Source: Yanshouia hominis
Lineage (GTDB): Bacteria > Bacillota > Clostridia > Oscillospirales > Ruminococcaceae
Length of the DNA: 64,000 nucleotides
Direction of reading: 5' to 3'
Assembly (NCBI GenBank): GCA_014385025.1
Contig: JACRTB010000002.1
Coordinates: 124,001-188,000, forward strand
Shown here: positions 33,456 through 41,691 of the stretch, one piece after another
Numbering within the stretch: position 1 is the stretch's first letter
Layout: every line of letters starts with the position of its first letter
The notes under the pieces: generated by a model
Seen by the model: the letters and a program-made list of their open reading frames with translations, nothing else
What the model was told of the DNA's origin: nothing
The model's database searches: none
Program-made: the position numbers and the translations under genes

Positions 33456-34138
33456 CAATCTTCACCGCCTTCCGTGTCGTCAGGCTCGTCGGTAGGGAGG
33501 ACCTCGCGGCCATCGGAGCCGTTATACGGACCGACGACACCCAGCTCCTCCAGTGCGTCAATCAGGCGCGCAGCCTTTGCGTAGCCAACGCTCATACGGC
33601 GTTGCAACAGCCCCACAGTCGCTTTATTCTCTGCCCGAACAATGGAAATGGCCTGCTGAATGTCGGGGTCGTCCAGGTCAACCTCGGGGCCATCCTCGCC
33701 CTGCATATCCCCCTCGTCCTCCGGCTCCTCGTCGGTATCGCCAGCCTCGTCCTCGTCAATGACTGGCATGAGGCCGCTGCGCAATGCGTTCTTTTCCAGC
33801 ACATCGCGGAAAAAATACTGCTGCCAGTAGGTAATCATCTTCACCAGAATGGACTCGATCTTGGTGCGGAGCGTCTTGCTGATGGTAAAGGTGCCGCCCG
33901 TTACCTTCGTGTCCAGACCGCCGTCCTCGAAGATCCAGGACATGGAGGCGTCGGGGCTGCGGTAGCCGACCTCCTCGACATTCTCCAGCATGGAAATCTG
34001 CGCATCCATGCCCTGTACGGGCTTGATGGTAAAGATGATTGGGTATCTGTCTTTTTCAAAGCGATAGACGAGATCGTGCTCATCGCACAGGCCCTGCATC
34101 TTCTTCTTTTGGGCTTCATACATGGAAATTTCGCTCAT
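33455..34138 (-). CDS. FtsK-gamma-like winged-helix protein
   Basis: This 227-residue protein starts at MSEISMYEAQKKKM. After a mixed N-terminal half and a strongly acidic linker (about 130-163), residues 165-222 match the FtsK gamma domain: QQAISIVRAENKATVGLLQRR, then SVGYAKAARLIDALEELGVVG. In FtsK this winged helix reads KOPS sites; here it is not attached to a motor, so it may bind a phage site. It has an AAAGGAG ribosome site. Confidence 0.82.
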   Translation of the reverse strand: MSEISMYEAQKKKMQGLCDEHDLVYRFEKDRYPIIFTIKPVQGMDAQISMLENVEEVGYRSPDASMSWIFEDGGLDTKVTGGTFTISKTLRTKIESILVKMITYWQQYFFRDVLEKNALRSGLMPVIDEDEAGDTDEEPEDEGDMQGEDGPEVDLDDPDIQQAISIVRAENKATVGLLQRRMSVGYAKAARLIDALEELGVVGPYNGSDGREVLPTDEPDDTEGGED

Positions 34139-34157
34139 GGTGGTAACTCCTTTCAAT

Positions 34158-34670
34158 TCAGTTGAGCAGGAGCAGCGTGCCATTCCACGCCGTCTGCACT
34201 TGATATTTCTCCAAGTCGGCCTCCGTCACATACTTGCGGCCGAAGTGGTCTTTCATGGTCTTCCAGATGTCCCAGGGGACGCAATAGACCATGCCGGAGC
34301 TGAAGCCGGCGATGACAAAGCAGCGAGCGCCGAGCGCCTGATGCCTGTCCATATAGTCCTGCTGGCTCTGGAGGACGCGGCTCTGCTCCATTCGGTCGGC
34401 GGCGGTGAATTTCGCCTCGAACATGACCGTCCTGCCGCCCTTGATGGTGCCTTTATAGTCCGGCTGTGCCTGCTTTTCGTAGTAGGCGATGAACTTGCCA
34501 TTGCCGAGATTTTTCGTGGGGTGCATCGGCTCCGGCGTCTTTTCGATGATCGCAAAGCCTTTCTGCGCGTAGTAGGCAAAGGAATCGTCGATGCGGCTCT
34601 CAAACTGCTTGCCGCGGGCTTTTGCGATCTTGCCGAGCAGCTGGCGCTTCGGGTCTTTCTTCTCAGTCAT
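34158..34670 (-). CDS. RecU-like Holliday junction resolvase
   Basis: This 170-residue protein starts MTEKKDPKRQLLGKIAK; the ATG overlaps the upstream stop (ATGA). GKQFESRIDDSFAYY, PDYKGTIKGGRTVMFEAKFT and QQDYMDRHQALGARCFVIAGF fit the RecU / PBP-related factor A family of PD-(D/E)XK resolvases, with D-K-FEAK as catalytic residues. It would resolve recombination or replication junctions. Confidence 0.88.
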   Translation of the reverse strand: MTEKKDPKRQLLGKIAKARGKQFESRIDDSFAYYAQKGFAIIEKTPEPMHPTKNLGNGKFIAYYEKQAQPDYKGTIKGGRTVMFEAKFTAADRMEQSRVLQSQQDYMDRHQALGARCFVIAGFSSGMVYCVPWDIWKTMKDHFGRKYVTEADLEKYQVQTAWNGTLLLLN

Positions 34671-34849
34671 GAGAGATACCCTCCCAGCCATAGCCCACCG
34701 GCGAACATTCCCAGCCCGATGCAACCTTGCCGGAGTATCTGGCTCATGGGGATAAGGTCGCAATCGCTGGCGCCGGCAGTTCCGAGGACCAGGAGGAAGC
34801 CGAGCGCGGCGATGATGCCACAGGCTTGCCGAAATCTCTTTCGCGTCAT
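34667..34849 (-). CDS. Small two-span membrane protein
   Basis: This 60-residue protein starts at MTRKRFRQACGIIAALG; two hydrophobic segments (about 10-25 and 40-58, the second Gly/Leu-rich) are separated by DCDLIPMSQ. It lies between the SleB-like and RecU-like genes. No family is recognised; it is not a clear holin because it is in the early region. Confidence 0.65.
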   Translation of the reverse strand: MTRKRFRQACGIIAALGFLLVLGTAGASDCDLIPMSQILRQGCIGLGMFAGGLWLGGYLS

Positions 34850-34854
34850 GCTCG

Positions 34855-35472
34855 TTACCTCCAGATGTATTCGCGGCAGAAGATGTGATCTCCGATCTGC
34901 CCCCATACGCGGTCGTTCTCTCCATTGCGGGAGAAAAAAACCACGTCGGCGTCAAGGATCGTGTCTCCATACAGAGCGCCGTTGATGGCGTCATACTGCG
35001 CTTGCGTCGGCGTCGCGGTGCTGACCGCGTAGATGGTGGAGAACTGGGGAACATCGCCGTCCTCTCCTTGGTGCAGCACATCGTGTACTGAGTCCGGGAA
35101 AGCGGAGTGCAGCACGCGGTTGAAAACGACTTCGACAACGGCCTGCTGCCCCTCGGCGCTCTGATTGCCGGCTTCGAGGAATACGACCGCAGCCAGTTCT
35201 GCCAGCTCCTCGTCAGTCATTTCGATGTTGACATACCGAGCTGCACGGGCGGGACGATCTTCGGCCCTGGTAACTTGCTCAGCCTCGGTCATTTCTGCTT
35301 CTAAAAGCCGGACAGGTGCTGTCGTTGCTGGGTTTTCTAACTTGCCGGTCATTTGTGCTGACGCTGCGGTTTCCTCGCTGACACTAATGCGGAGAGCTAC
35401 GATGCAGGCTAAAAATGCGAGCAGGCAGATAAGCGGCGTCGGCGAAGCCCTCCTTTTTCTTCTTCGTTTCAT
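34855..35472 (-). CDS. Cell wall hydrolase, SleB/CwlJ-like, membrane-anchored
   Basis: This 205-residue protein starts MKRRRKRRASP, then a membrane span or signal (about 13-29). Residues 90-205 match the hydrolase_2 (SleB/CwlJ) family: AAVVFLEAGNQSAEGQQAV with the catalytic Glu, VVFNRVLHSAFPDSV, then AQYDAINGALYG and a WGQIGDHIFC end. It cleaves cortex or wall peptidoglycan. It stands among early/replication genes rather than with lysis genes. Confidence 0.87.
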   Translation of the reverse strand: MKRRRKRRASPTPLICLLAFLACIVALRISVSEETAASAQMTGKLENPATTAPVRLLEAEMTEAEQVTRAEDRPARAARYVNIEMTDEELAELAAVVFLEAGNQSAEGQQAVVEVVFNRVLHSAFPDSVHDVLHQGEDGDVPQFSTIYAVSTATPTQAQYDAINGALYGDTILDADVVFFSRNGENDRVWGQIGDHIFCREYIWR

Positions 35473-36023
35473 GTTTTCCCTCCTATCTGCTTCATGCCCG
35501 GCCCGACCGCTTTTCGCGGCCCGCTGTTGAGCGCGCTTGTCTGCCGGATGATCGTTTCATATGCGGACTTGAAACCGTCATAGTTGTAATACTCGTATGT
35601 CTTTACGGTGCCGTCGCCAAAGGTGCGCTCTCCTGTTGCAATCAACCGAGAGGGGCCACCCATAGCCTCAATGACGCGCCTGATATCCGTTCCCTCCGAC
35701 AATCTTGCCACAGCCTCCTCCGGCGTTTTCCCAAGGGCCATATCGAGCTTGAGGTAATTCCACGCCTGGTCAATCCGCGCCCTCACTTCGGCCTGCACCT
35801 TTTCGGCTTTTTCCTTGAATTCTGCGATAGTCGGCGGGAATTTACACTCGCGCACCAACTTTACAACAGCCTGCTGCCCCGTCCAGAAGTCGATCTCCGG
35901 CAAGCAGGTCACCCACAGATTGATGGTGGGGCCGAGCTTTGCGATGCCGCCCTTGAAAACCTCTGCATTCGGATAGGCAAGGAGCATCACGGCGAATATC
36001 TCGCTCATTTCCTTGTGCGTCAT
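35469..36023 (-). CDS. Replicative helicase loader/inhibitor, G39P-like
   Basis: This 184-residue protein starts MTHKEMSEIFAVMLLAYPN and has TINLWVTCLPEIDFWTGQQAVVKLV and CKFPPTIAEFKEKAEKV. This is the usual start of phage G39P-type helicase loaders. The unordered C-terminal part (from about 125) is also a G39P trait. It is coupled to the DnaD-like gene upstream, so the two probably load the host helicase on phage DNA. Confidence 0.83.
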   Translation of the reverse strand: MTHKEMSEIFAVMLLAYPNAEVFKGGIAKLGPTINLWVTCLPEIDFWTGQQAVVKLVRECKFPPTIAEFKEKAEKVQAEVRARIDQAWNYLKLDMALGKTPEEAVARLSEGTDIRRVIEAMGGPSRLIATGERTFGDGTVKTYEYYNYDGFKSAYETIIRQTSALNSGPRKAVGPGMKQIGGKT

Positions 36024-36751
36024 AGGCTTTCCTCGCTGGCGTACATCTGGTGGAGCTGCTGCAGGTCGTCCATAGCGCTCCCGCTGGTGCTCGGTCGGTT
36101 GCCGTTGCCGGCACGGATGCCCCAGCGTTCACGGCTGCACTTCCGAATGACAAGATTCCAGTCGCGCCACTTGTTCTTGTTGCCGTGCATTTGAGCGGAC
36201 TCGTCTATGTAGTCGATGCAGCGCGTCAACTCTTCTTCGCCGAGGTCGTCGATCAGCCGGGCGTATTCCTCTTCGGTGAGCCGCACCCATCCATGCGCGC
36301 CGTGCTTATGGCGGGGGACCTCGGGGCGGTCATCTTCTGCAGCGTTATACTGCGCCGTTACGGTAGAGCGTTCGTTGTAGCGCGCTGCCAGGTACTCGCG
36401 GAAACGATCGTTCTTGACCTTGCGAATCTCGCTCAGTAGCGGCTTATTGAGCTTTTCGGACGCCGACCAGTTGTATCGACACCAGTTGAGGATCAGCAGC
36501 TCCTTGGTCTGCGCGCTATACCGAATGACATTGTGCGCGCTATCCAGGCGTTTCAGCAGGCGCTCCACGGAATCGTTGTTGTACCCTGTCTCGTTGGCAA
36601 TTTGCTTGATGCTGACCTCGTAACAGCCGCAGAGATTGGTGTGCGGATTGGTCATGCAGTAGAGATAGATGTACCGATCCTCGGGCGTAAAGTCATCGAC
36701 GACCTTGCTGTCCGTCCAAAAGTCCATGCTGATATTCCGATAGCTCGCCAT
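36020..36751 (-). CDS. DnaD-like phage replication initiator
   Basis: This 243-residue protein starts at MASYRNISMDFWTDSKV; GAAGGAGG lies before it. Residues 8-110 look like the N-terminal winged helix of phage replisome organisers (YIYLYCMTNPHTNLCGCYEVS). Residues 150-205 (WVRLTEEEYARLIDDLGEEEL and NKWRDWNLVIRKCSR) match the DnaD/DUF536-like end. It starts phage replication with the G39P-like loader. Confidence 0.85.
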   Translation of the reverse strand: MASYRNISMDFWTDSKVVDDFTPEDRYIYLYCMTNPHTNLCGCYEVSIKQIANETGYNNDSVERLLKRLDSAHNVIRYSAQTKELLILNWCRYNWSASEKLNKPLLSEIRKVKNDRFREYLAARYNERSTVTAQYNAAEDDRPEVPRHKHGAHGWVRLTEEEYARLIDDLGEEELTRCIDYIDESAQMHGNKNKWRDWNLVIRKCSRERWGIRAGNGNRPSTSGSAMDDLQQLHQMYASEESL

Positions 36752-36801
36752 AGTGTTCACCTCCTTCGGTGGGCTGTCGCCCGGTTCCCCGGGCGACCGT
36801 T

Positions 36802-37305
36802 TCAGAATGGCAGCTCTCCATCATCCTCGCCGACTTCGCTAAAGTCGCCGTAGTCAGAGGCGGGATATCCACCGGGAGCAGCGCCGCCATAAGAGCCGCC
36901 CGGCGCACCGTAGCCCTGACTCTGCTGAGGATATCCGCCCTGCGGCGCGTAACCGCCCTGCTGATAGCCGCCTCCGTCACCGTCGCGTTTGGAATCCCCA
37001 AAGTAAACATTGTCGGCTACAATCTCGGCGGATCGGCGCTTGTTGCCGTTGTTGTCCTGCCAGTCGCGGATCTGCAGTCGCCCCTCGACGATCGCCATGC
37101 GTCCCTTGCTGAAATATTTGCAGACGAATTCAGCAGTCTGGCGCCAGGCAACGATGTCGATGAAATCCGTTTCCTTTTCCCCGGACTGGCTTTTGAAATC
37201 GCGGTCGCAGGCGACGGAGAAGCTGGTCACAGAAAGGCCGGACTGCGTACGCCGCAATTCTGGGTCGCGGGTCAATCGACCCATGACGATGATCTTATTC
37301 AGCAT
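36802..37305 (-). CDS. ssb: Single-stranded DNA-binding protein
   Basis: This 167-residue protein starts MLNKIIVMGRLTRDPELR, has the OB-fold core (SFSVACDRDFKSQ, FIDIVAWRQTAEFV, GRMAIVEGRLQIRDW), a Gly/Gln/Tyr-rich linker (about 112-150) and the acidic tip DGELPF. It binds ssDNA and recruits partners through the tip. It belongs to the recombination/replication block. Confidence 0.96.
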   Translation of the reverse strand: MLNKIIVMGRLTRDPELRRTQSGLSVTSFSVACDRDFKSQSGEKETDFIDIVAWRQTAEFVCKYFSKGRMAIVEGRLQIRDWQDNNGNKRRSAEIVADNVYFGDSKRDGDGGGYQQGGYAPQGGYPQQSQGYGAPGGSYGGAAPGGYPASDYGDFSEVGEDDGELPF

Positions 37306-37564
37306 CGGCCGTATCCTCTGACTCGTCAGCGTTTCGCAGCACCAACATCTTCATGCGGTACAGCGCACTGCGCGCCTGCTGAATGGCATCGAGAACTCTT
37401 TCGACATTGTAGCTGTTCTCACCCTTGATGGTCGCTTCCAGCACATCGCGCTCAGTTTCAGCGCGGATCAGCTCCTCGTAGCGATCCTGCGGAACGAGGA
37501 CAAAGCCGGGGTCAAGCATCAGATCAGCGACCAGCTCAGCGGGGGTCTTTTTGGTATCTTCCAT
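37295..37564 (-). CDS. Small phage protein, unknown
   Basis: This 89-residue protein starts at MEDTKKTPAELVADLM with AAAGGAG 9 bases before. It is helical and acidic, with QDRYEELIRAETERDVLEA and a long helix ALYRMKMLVL. It overlaps the upstream gene by 29 bases and SSB by 11. The function is unknown. Confidence 0.7.
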   Translation of the reverse strand: MEDTKKTPAELVADLMLDPGFVLVPQDRYEELIRAETERDVLEATIKGENSYNVERVLDAIQQARSALYRMKMLVLRNADESEDTADAE

Positions 37565-37946
37565 AACGGTCTCCTTTCGTTTCTTTCTCAATGATTTCGA
37601 TAGCCTTGCGGCACTGGCCGACATCAAACATTCCGATGTGGGTCTTCTCCACAGGCAAGCCCATCTTCTGGGCAAGCCACGCATAGGCCGCGTTGCGATG
37701 ACCGCGAAAGCGGCCATACTTCCACAGAGGGTCAAATGCGGCGTGTGCAGCCTTTTTCCAATTCCGCAGTTCCGCATTGGCGAGGCGGCCGAGGGGCTTG
37801 TCCGTCCCCTTATGCACACCGACGTATGCCATGCAGTTCCGGCAGAGATAGATTTTGCCGTAGCTCTTGCCGTAGATGACCTTGCTGTCGACATACTCAG
37901 TCTCTCGACCGCAGTAGTCGCAATAAACTTTCCTCACGGATGCCAT
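37536..37946 (-). CDS. Zinc-finger protein of the DUF3268 type
   Basis: This 136-residue protein starts at MASVRKVYCDYCGRETE. CDYC and CRNCMAYVGVHKGT form a zinc site, followed by PLGRLANAELRNWKKAAHAAFDPLW. These blocks are the DUF3268 family, frequent in phage early regions. Nuclease-like or nucleic acid contact is possible but unproved. Confidence 0.82.
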   Translation of the reverse strand: MASVRKVYCDYCGRETEYVDSKVIYGKSYGKIYLCRNCMAYVGVHKGTDKPLGRLANAELRNWKKAAHAAFDPLWKYGRFRGHRNAAYAWLAQKMGLPVEKTHIGMFDVGQCRKAIEIIEKETKGDRYGRYQKDPR

Positions 37947-38473
37947 GCCTCCTTGTATCTGGCGATCTGCTCTGGGGTGTCGGTTTCGATGCCGACCTCC
38001 TGGCACTCGGAAATGATGCCGTCCAAAAAAACACTCATTTCCTTGGTGGAATACTCGCTGGTGCCTTTGATCGCCCGGTAATGAATGAACTTCTTCCCCT
38101 CGACATAACCGACGCCGGTTTCTGCGTAGTGCCGCGCCACCAGTGCAGGCGGTACGCCCTCCCGTAGGGAAAACAGTACCTTGCACTCGTTCCCGGCCTC
38201 GTCGGTGTATGTCTCGCCGGTGCCGTAGCGCCGGAGCATTTCCTCGTAAACAGAGTCCTTGTCCGACTTCACCGCGACGGCCAATTTCTCAATCAGCGAC
38301 CACGCGTAGTTGTTCGCGTTGAGGCTTCGGGGGATGACGCGCCTTTTGATGGAGAATGTGATCTCCTGATCTCCGAGCGCGTCCCACAGCTTCTTGCAGC
38401 TCTCGCGGGTTGTGATAGTCAGGACGCTTTCGCCGGTGCGGGAGAACGACCAGTCTTTCAGCTTGCCGTTCAT
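37934..38473 (-). CDS. Recombination protein, NinB-like
   Basis: This 179-residue protein starts MNGKLKDWSFSRTGESVL, overlapping the upstream stop (ATGA). KRRVIPRSLNANNYAWSLIEKLAVAV resembles the core of NinB/Orf recombination mediators, and VGYVEGKKFIHYRAIKGTSEYSTKEMSVFLDGI the usual end. NinB helps load recombinases on ssDNA. It sits with the nuclease, ATPase and SSB genes, which supports this. Confidence 0.68.
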   Translation of the reverse strand: MNGKLKDWSFSRTGESVLTITTRESCKKLWDALGDQEITFSIKRRVIPRSLNANNYAWSLIEKLAVAVKSDKDSVYEEMLRRYGTGETYTDEAGNECKVLFSLREGVPPALVARHYAETGVGYVEGKKFIHYRAIKGTSEYSTKEMSVFLDGIISECQEVGIETDTPEQIARYKEAWHP

Positions 38474-39081
38474 AATGCAGCCCACTTCTCCTGATAGACC
38501 TGCATCAGATCCACTGCCCGGAGCCAGTCGAAGAAGTCGGAAATGACAGGGAAGATGCTGGGAGCGTCCTCACGGAAGTATGTTTCCGGCCATACATCGC
38601 GCCCGTTGCTGGCGATGTAGGTAAACTGCCGCGCTTCGGGGATTAACTCGAAGTAGGTGGGGTGCTGGGTACTGCCGAAATATTTTCCAGCGTCATAGCT
38701 CTTGGTGAACTTGACGTCGATGATTTCCCCGGCTTTCAAGCAGTCCAGACGGCCGTACAGCAGCAGGCTCACGCCGCCGACTTCGACAACCTTCTTGGCC
38801 TTGTACTGGAGGATGCCCCCGGCGCACCGTCGAGCGACCTTTTCGGCAGCGGCATACCACTGATTGTTCGGATCGCCGCGGCCGTTGATAATGCTCGTCA
38901 CCAAATCTTCAAAGTCGATGCCGTTCTGCATGGCCTCGGTGGTAGGCGTCGGCTCCCGGCGCAGCGTCAGCATAAACTCCGCCATCGGGTCGCGCTCCGT
39001 TGTCATATCCTCATAGGGGTTGCCTTTCATGGTGTAGAGCCAGGACGACAGCAACGAATGGGTCATCAGGTAGCGTCCCAT
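38470..39081 (-). CDS. PD-(D/E)XK exonuclease-like protein
   Basis: This 203-residue protein starts MGRYLMTHSLLSSWLYT. QNGIDFEDLV, LLYGRLDCLKAGEIIDVKFTK and ARQFTYIASNGRDVW show the nuclease core: Asp of GRLD and D-V-K about 10 residues later. This family acts with phage recombinases. It stands beside the Sak4-like ATPase. Confidence 0.8.
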   Translation of the reverse strand: MGRYLMTHSLLSSWLYTMKGNPYEDMTTERDPMAEFMLTLRREPTPTTEAMQNGIDFEDLVTSIINGRGDPNNQWYAAAEKVARRCAGGILQYKAKKVVEVGGVSLLLYGRLDCLKAGEIIDVKFTKSYDAGKYFGSTQHPTYFELIPEARQFTYIASNGRDVWPETYFREDAPSIFPVISDFFDWLRAVDLMQVYQEKWAAL

Positions 39082-40047
39082 TTACTCAGCTCCCTTCTCC
39101 TCTCCGGGCGCTGCCGGCGCGGGCGTGTACTTTTTCAGAACCTTATCGTAGAACAGGCCGCACTCCTTAACCTTCTTGTTCCAGAGGACGCCCAGCTCCT
39201 TGTTGGAGGTCAGCGCGTGCTTAATGGCCTGATATTTCGGCATGGCGGCGTTGGCGGTGTCGGCATCGACAATGCCGGCGATGATGGCCGTGCCCTCAAC
39301 CATCGCGGCCTCGTATGCCGCCTGATCAACAGCGTTCTGCTCGACCTCGGCAGTGGCCTTGGCGTTGTACTCGGCGAACAGCTTCGTCAGGAAGTCGTTA
39401 GGGCTGGTCGGGCCAAGTGCGGGGATCTTGCGAATGCCGGAGATGCCGCGCGTTCCCTTGGCGAAGTATCTCTCGCAGTTGGAGAAGCCGATGGTGCGGT
39501 CGTTGCCGTAAATCTCCACGAAGCCGCCCAAGTCCATAGGCTCCCAGACATTGTTCTTGGTCTGGCCCTCGACCTTGATGCGGAGGCGGGTGTTGTCGCC
39601 GTCCTTTTCCTCGGTGGCGTGGAACACGATGACGATGTTCTTCTGCAGCTCATAGAAGCAGTAGTCCATCAGTCGGACGAATTCCTTACCGACGAAGCCA
39701 TAGCCCTTGAGAGAGAGGCTGCCGTCGCGCTGGCCATACTTCGGGTCTTTCTTGATAGCCCACAGGGACATGAGGGAAATGAGCTTGCCGCCGGTGTCAA
39801 AGACAAGGGTATCAAAGTCCTGGAGATTGATCGGGGTGAGGTCGCCCAGGATCTCGTCGTAGCTCTGGGGCTGGATGTACGGCTTGCGGTAGCGCGGCTC
39901 GATGCGGTCGATGCCGAAATCGACGTCAATGTGCAGGGGATTGGGGGCGGACAGCGCCAGAGTGGATTTTCCGATGCCGGGATAACCGGCGATCAGCATG
40001 CGGATTTTCTTTGCGCCCTCCTGGATGTCGTTCGGGTTTCTAATCAT
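39082..40047 (-). CDS. AAA/RecA-like ATPase, Sak4-like recombinase
   Basis: This 321-residue protein starts at MIRNPNDIQEGAKKI; AAAGGAG lies upstream. Walker A is IAGYPGIGKSTLAL (19-32); Walker B is DFDTLVFDTGG, followed by KGYGFVGKEFVRLMDY. This matches phage nucleotide-binding (AAA_24, Sak4) proteins, a RAD51-like core used for single-strand annealing with SSB. The end is Ala/Glu-rich and flexible. Confidence 0.86.
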   Translation of the reverse strand: MIRNPNDIQEGAKKIRMLIAGYPGIGKSTLALSAPNPLHIDVDFGIDRIEPRYRKPYIQPQSYDEILGDLTPINLQDFDTLVFDTGGKLISLMSLWAIKKDPKYGQRDGSLSLKGYGFVGKEFVRLMDYCFYELQKNIVIVFHATEEKDGDNTRLRIKVEGQTKNNVWEPMDLGGFVEIYGNDRTIGFSNCERYFAKGTRGISGIRKIPALGPTSPNDFLTKLFAEYNAKATAEVEQNAVDQAAYEAAMVEGTAIIAGIVDADTANAAMPKYQAIKHALTSNKELGVLWNKKVKECGLFYDKVLKKYTPAPAAPGEEKGAE

Positions 40048-40061
40048 GGTGATAGCTCCTT

Positions 40062-40319
40062 TCAGTTGGTAGCGGCTTCGCGCCGCAGAGTGATGATTTC
40101 GTGGCACCGGAAACCGAAATTGCTTTCCCGGTACATTCCGGTCAGCTTGAACTTCTCCTCGTCATAGATGCTGGAGCAATTCACTAAGCCCTCGGTCTTA
40201 TCGGGGTGATAGGCGCGGAATGCGGCACAGGCCGCGTGAGCGTCCGGTGCTTCGACCTCAGTCCAGCCACCGAAAAACGGCTGACCGTCCGTGCCGTAGG
40301 TAAAATAGAACTTTGCCAT
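40062..40319 (-). CDS. Small phage protein, unknown
   Basis: This 85-residue protein starts MAKFYFTYGTDGQPFFGGWTE; the ATG shares one base with the upstream stop. It contains PDAHAACAAFRAYHPD and FGFRCHEIITL. A small alpha/beta protein common in Firmicutes phages; function unknown. Confidence 0.72.
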   Translation of the reverse strand: MAKFYFTYGTDGQPFFGGWTEVEAPDAHAACAAFRAYHPDKTEGLVNCSSIYDEEKFKLTGMYRESNFGFRCHEIITLRREAATN

Positions 40320-40699
40320 TATCGCGCCTCGCTTTCCCACTTGATGCCGCCGCCGCTCAGACTGACGGCCATTGCGCCGAGGAATTTGATGTCGTCCTCG
40401 TCCAGCCCGATAAAGTCTCTCTCGCCAGGCGTGGTGAAGCCTTCTTTGAGAATCACGATGTTTCCGACAATGGGATTTCCGTGGCGCACGGTATCGTAGA
40501 GAATGCAGCCGAACAAATTGAGCGGCAGACCGTGCAGCAGTCCTTCCTCGTTGACGACCATGCAGAACGGATCGGGTAGGCCCTTCGGGTGTACGACCTC
40601 GATCCATCCGTCGACAGCCTTTCCGATGGTCTCATAGGCAGGCTCGCCGAACTCCCTGACCTGCATCTTGTTTTCGGTAGTGATAACCAGTCCTTTCAT
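40319..40699 (-). CDS. DUF3846-like protein
   Basis: This 126-residue protein starts MKGLVITTENKMQVREFG. The repeat-like turn VDGWIEVVHPKGLPDPFCMVVNEEGLLHGLPLN and ILYDTVRHGNPIVGNIVIL are the DUF3846 signature. This family is found in phages and mobile elements of Gram-positives; its function is not known. Confidence 0.82.
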   Translation of the reverse strand: MKGLVITTENKMQVREFGEPAYETIGKAVDGWIEVVHPKGLPDPFCMVVNEEGLLHGLPLNLFGCILYDTVRHGNPIVGNIVILKEGFTTPGERDFIGLDEDDIKFLGAMAVSLSGGGIKWESEAR

Positions 40700-40917
40700 C
40701 AATGCTCCTTTCCGGGGAAGCACTCCGGCTCCTCCCATGCGTCGGACTGCTTGATGCAGATATCGCAGCCGACGATATTCAAATCTTTGTCTCTGAAAAT
40801 TTCCTCGCACTCTTCACCACAGACGGGGCAAATCGGGAAGGTCGGCTCCTTGCCGTCCGGGTAGCCGGTGCGCTCCATGTTTTGGATAACGGGGTGGTCT
40901 GGCAGATCGTAGTTCAT
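40699..40917 (-). CDS. Small zinc-ribbon protein
   Basis: This 72-residue protein starts MNYDLPDHPVIQNMERTGYPDG and has CPVCGEECEEIF and VGCDICIK, a Cys4 ribbon. The short PD-H start and Cys4 pattern are common in phage early regions. No specific function is known. Confidence 0.78.
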   Translation of the reverse strand: MNYDLPDHPVIQNMERTGYPDGKEPTFPICPVCGEECEEIFRDKDLNIVGCDICIKQSDAWEEPECFPGKEH

Positions 40918-41291
40918 TCGGTTTCACCTGCCTCTGCGATGTAGCGGCGGACGGTGGCGGTCAGCCAGTCCTGTGTGGTGGCGTAGCCCTCAGCCTCTAT
41001 CAGCCGTTGCAACGCCTCGTAGTCGGCGGTTTCGAGCCTTGCCGAAATACGACAGGTCAGCCGGTGCGCGTCCTTTTTGGCCGTCTTACGGCTCTCTACC
41101 AGCTCCGGCGCGAAGTGCGCGTAGAGCGCCGCCATCGCGTCTGGCCGCAGGCTCACACCGTAGGCGTCTCCGTTCTCGCACTTGCTCTGAACGGTCTTGT
41201 CGTACTTGGGGTAGATGGCTTGTACCACCGCGACCATATCCTTGGCCGGTATCTGCTTGGAAAGCCGGAGCTCTCTCAACTCTTCTGCCAC
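40914..41291 (-). CDS. Phage protein with HTH-like start and ribbon-helix-helix-like end
   Basis: The start chosen is GTG at 41291 because AAAGGAGG lies 7 bases before it; the open frame continues upstream without a ribosome site. The 125-residue protein has LRELRLSKQIPAKDMVAVVQAIYPKYDKTVQSK, HTH-like, and a C-terminal RISARLETADYEALQRLIEAEGYATTQDWLTATVRRY, like a short ribbon-helix-helix. It may be a small regulator (inference). Confidence 0.7.
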   Translation of the reverse strand: MAEELRELRLSKQIPAKDMVAVVQAIYPKYDKTVQSKCENGDAYGVSLRPDAMAALYAHFAPELVESRKTAKKDAHRLTCRISARLETADYEALQRLIEAEGYATTQDWLTATVRRYIAEAGETE

Positions 41292-41476
41292 GGTTGCACC
41301 TCCTTTGTTCTTGACGAGGCTCGACCCGGCTGGTAAACTGTGTACGGGTATCCATTTGCCTGAGTCCGTTCCTGTTGCGCCGGGGCGGGCTCTTTTTTTG
41401 TTTCTGCGCGGCAATCACAGGCCTCGCCGGGGTCGTTATTACTGCCGCAGTAAGGGCAAGTCCGGTAATATGCCAT
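41276..41476 (-). CDS. Small zinc-knuckle protein
   Basis: This 66-residue protein starts at MAYYRTCPYCGSNNDPGEACDC, with GGAGTGATGAAG upstream. The rest is Lys/Gln/Pro-rich. It overlaps the next gene by 16 bases. No function is known. Confidence 0.68.
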   Translation of the reverse strand: MAYYRTCPYCGSNNDPGEACDCRAETKKEPAPAQQERTQANGYPYTVYQPGRASSRTKEVQPWQKS

Positions 41477-41481
41477 CTTCA

Positions 41482-41691
41482 TCACTCCTTCCACTTAGCG
41501 GCTTTGGCCGCTTTTCTGGCGGCAATACGGGCATCTAACCACTCAGCGTTTCCCGGTATCGCCACAAATGCATTGAACCTTTCGAGGGTCAGCGCGCAGA
41601 GACGATGTCGTACGCTTTCGGGAATTTCTGACGTGTCAATGTGAATATCGTCCGTCAGCTTACCTTCGAGTGATATTGGGCGGGCGGTCAT
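41482..41691 (-). CDS. Small phage protein, unknown
   Basis: This 69-residue protein starts MTARPISLEGKLTDDIHID and has EIPESVRHRLCALTLERFNAFVA with a basic Ala/Lys tail. Helical and likely soluble. It is coupled to the BRO-N gene upstream (ATGA). Confidence 0.7.
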   Translation of the reverse strand: MTARPISLEGKLTDDIHIDTSEIPESVRHRLCALTLERFNAFVAIPGNAEWLDARIAARKAAKAAKWKE

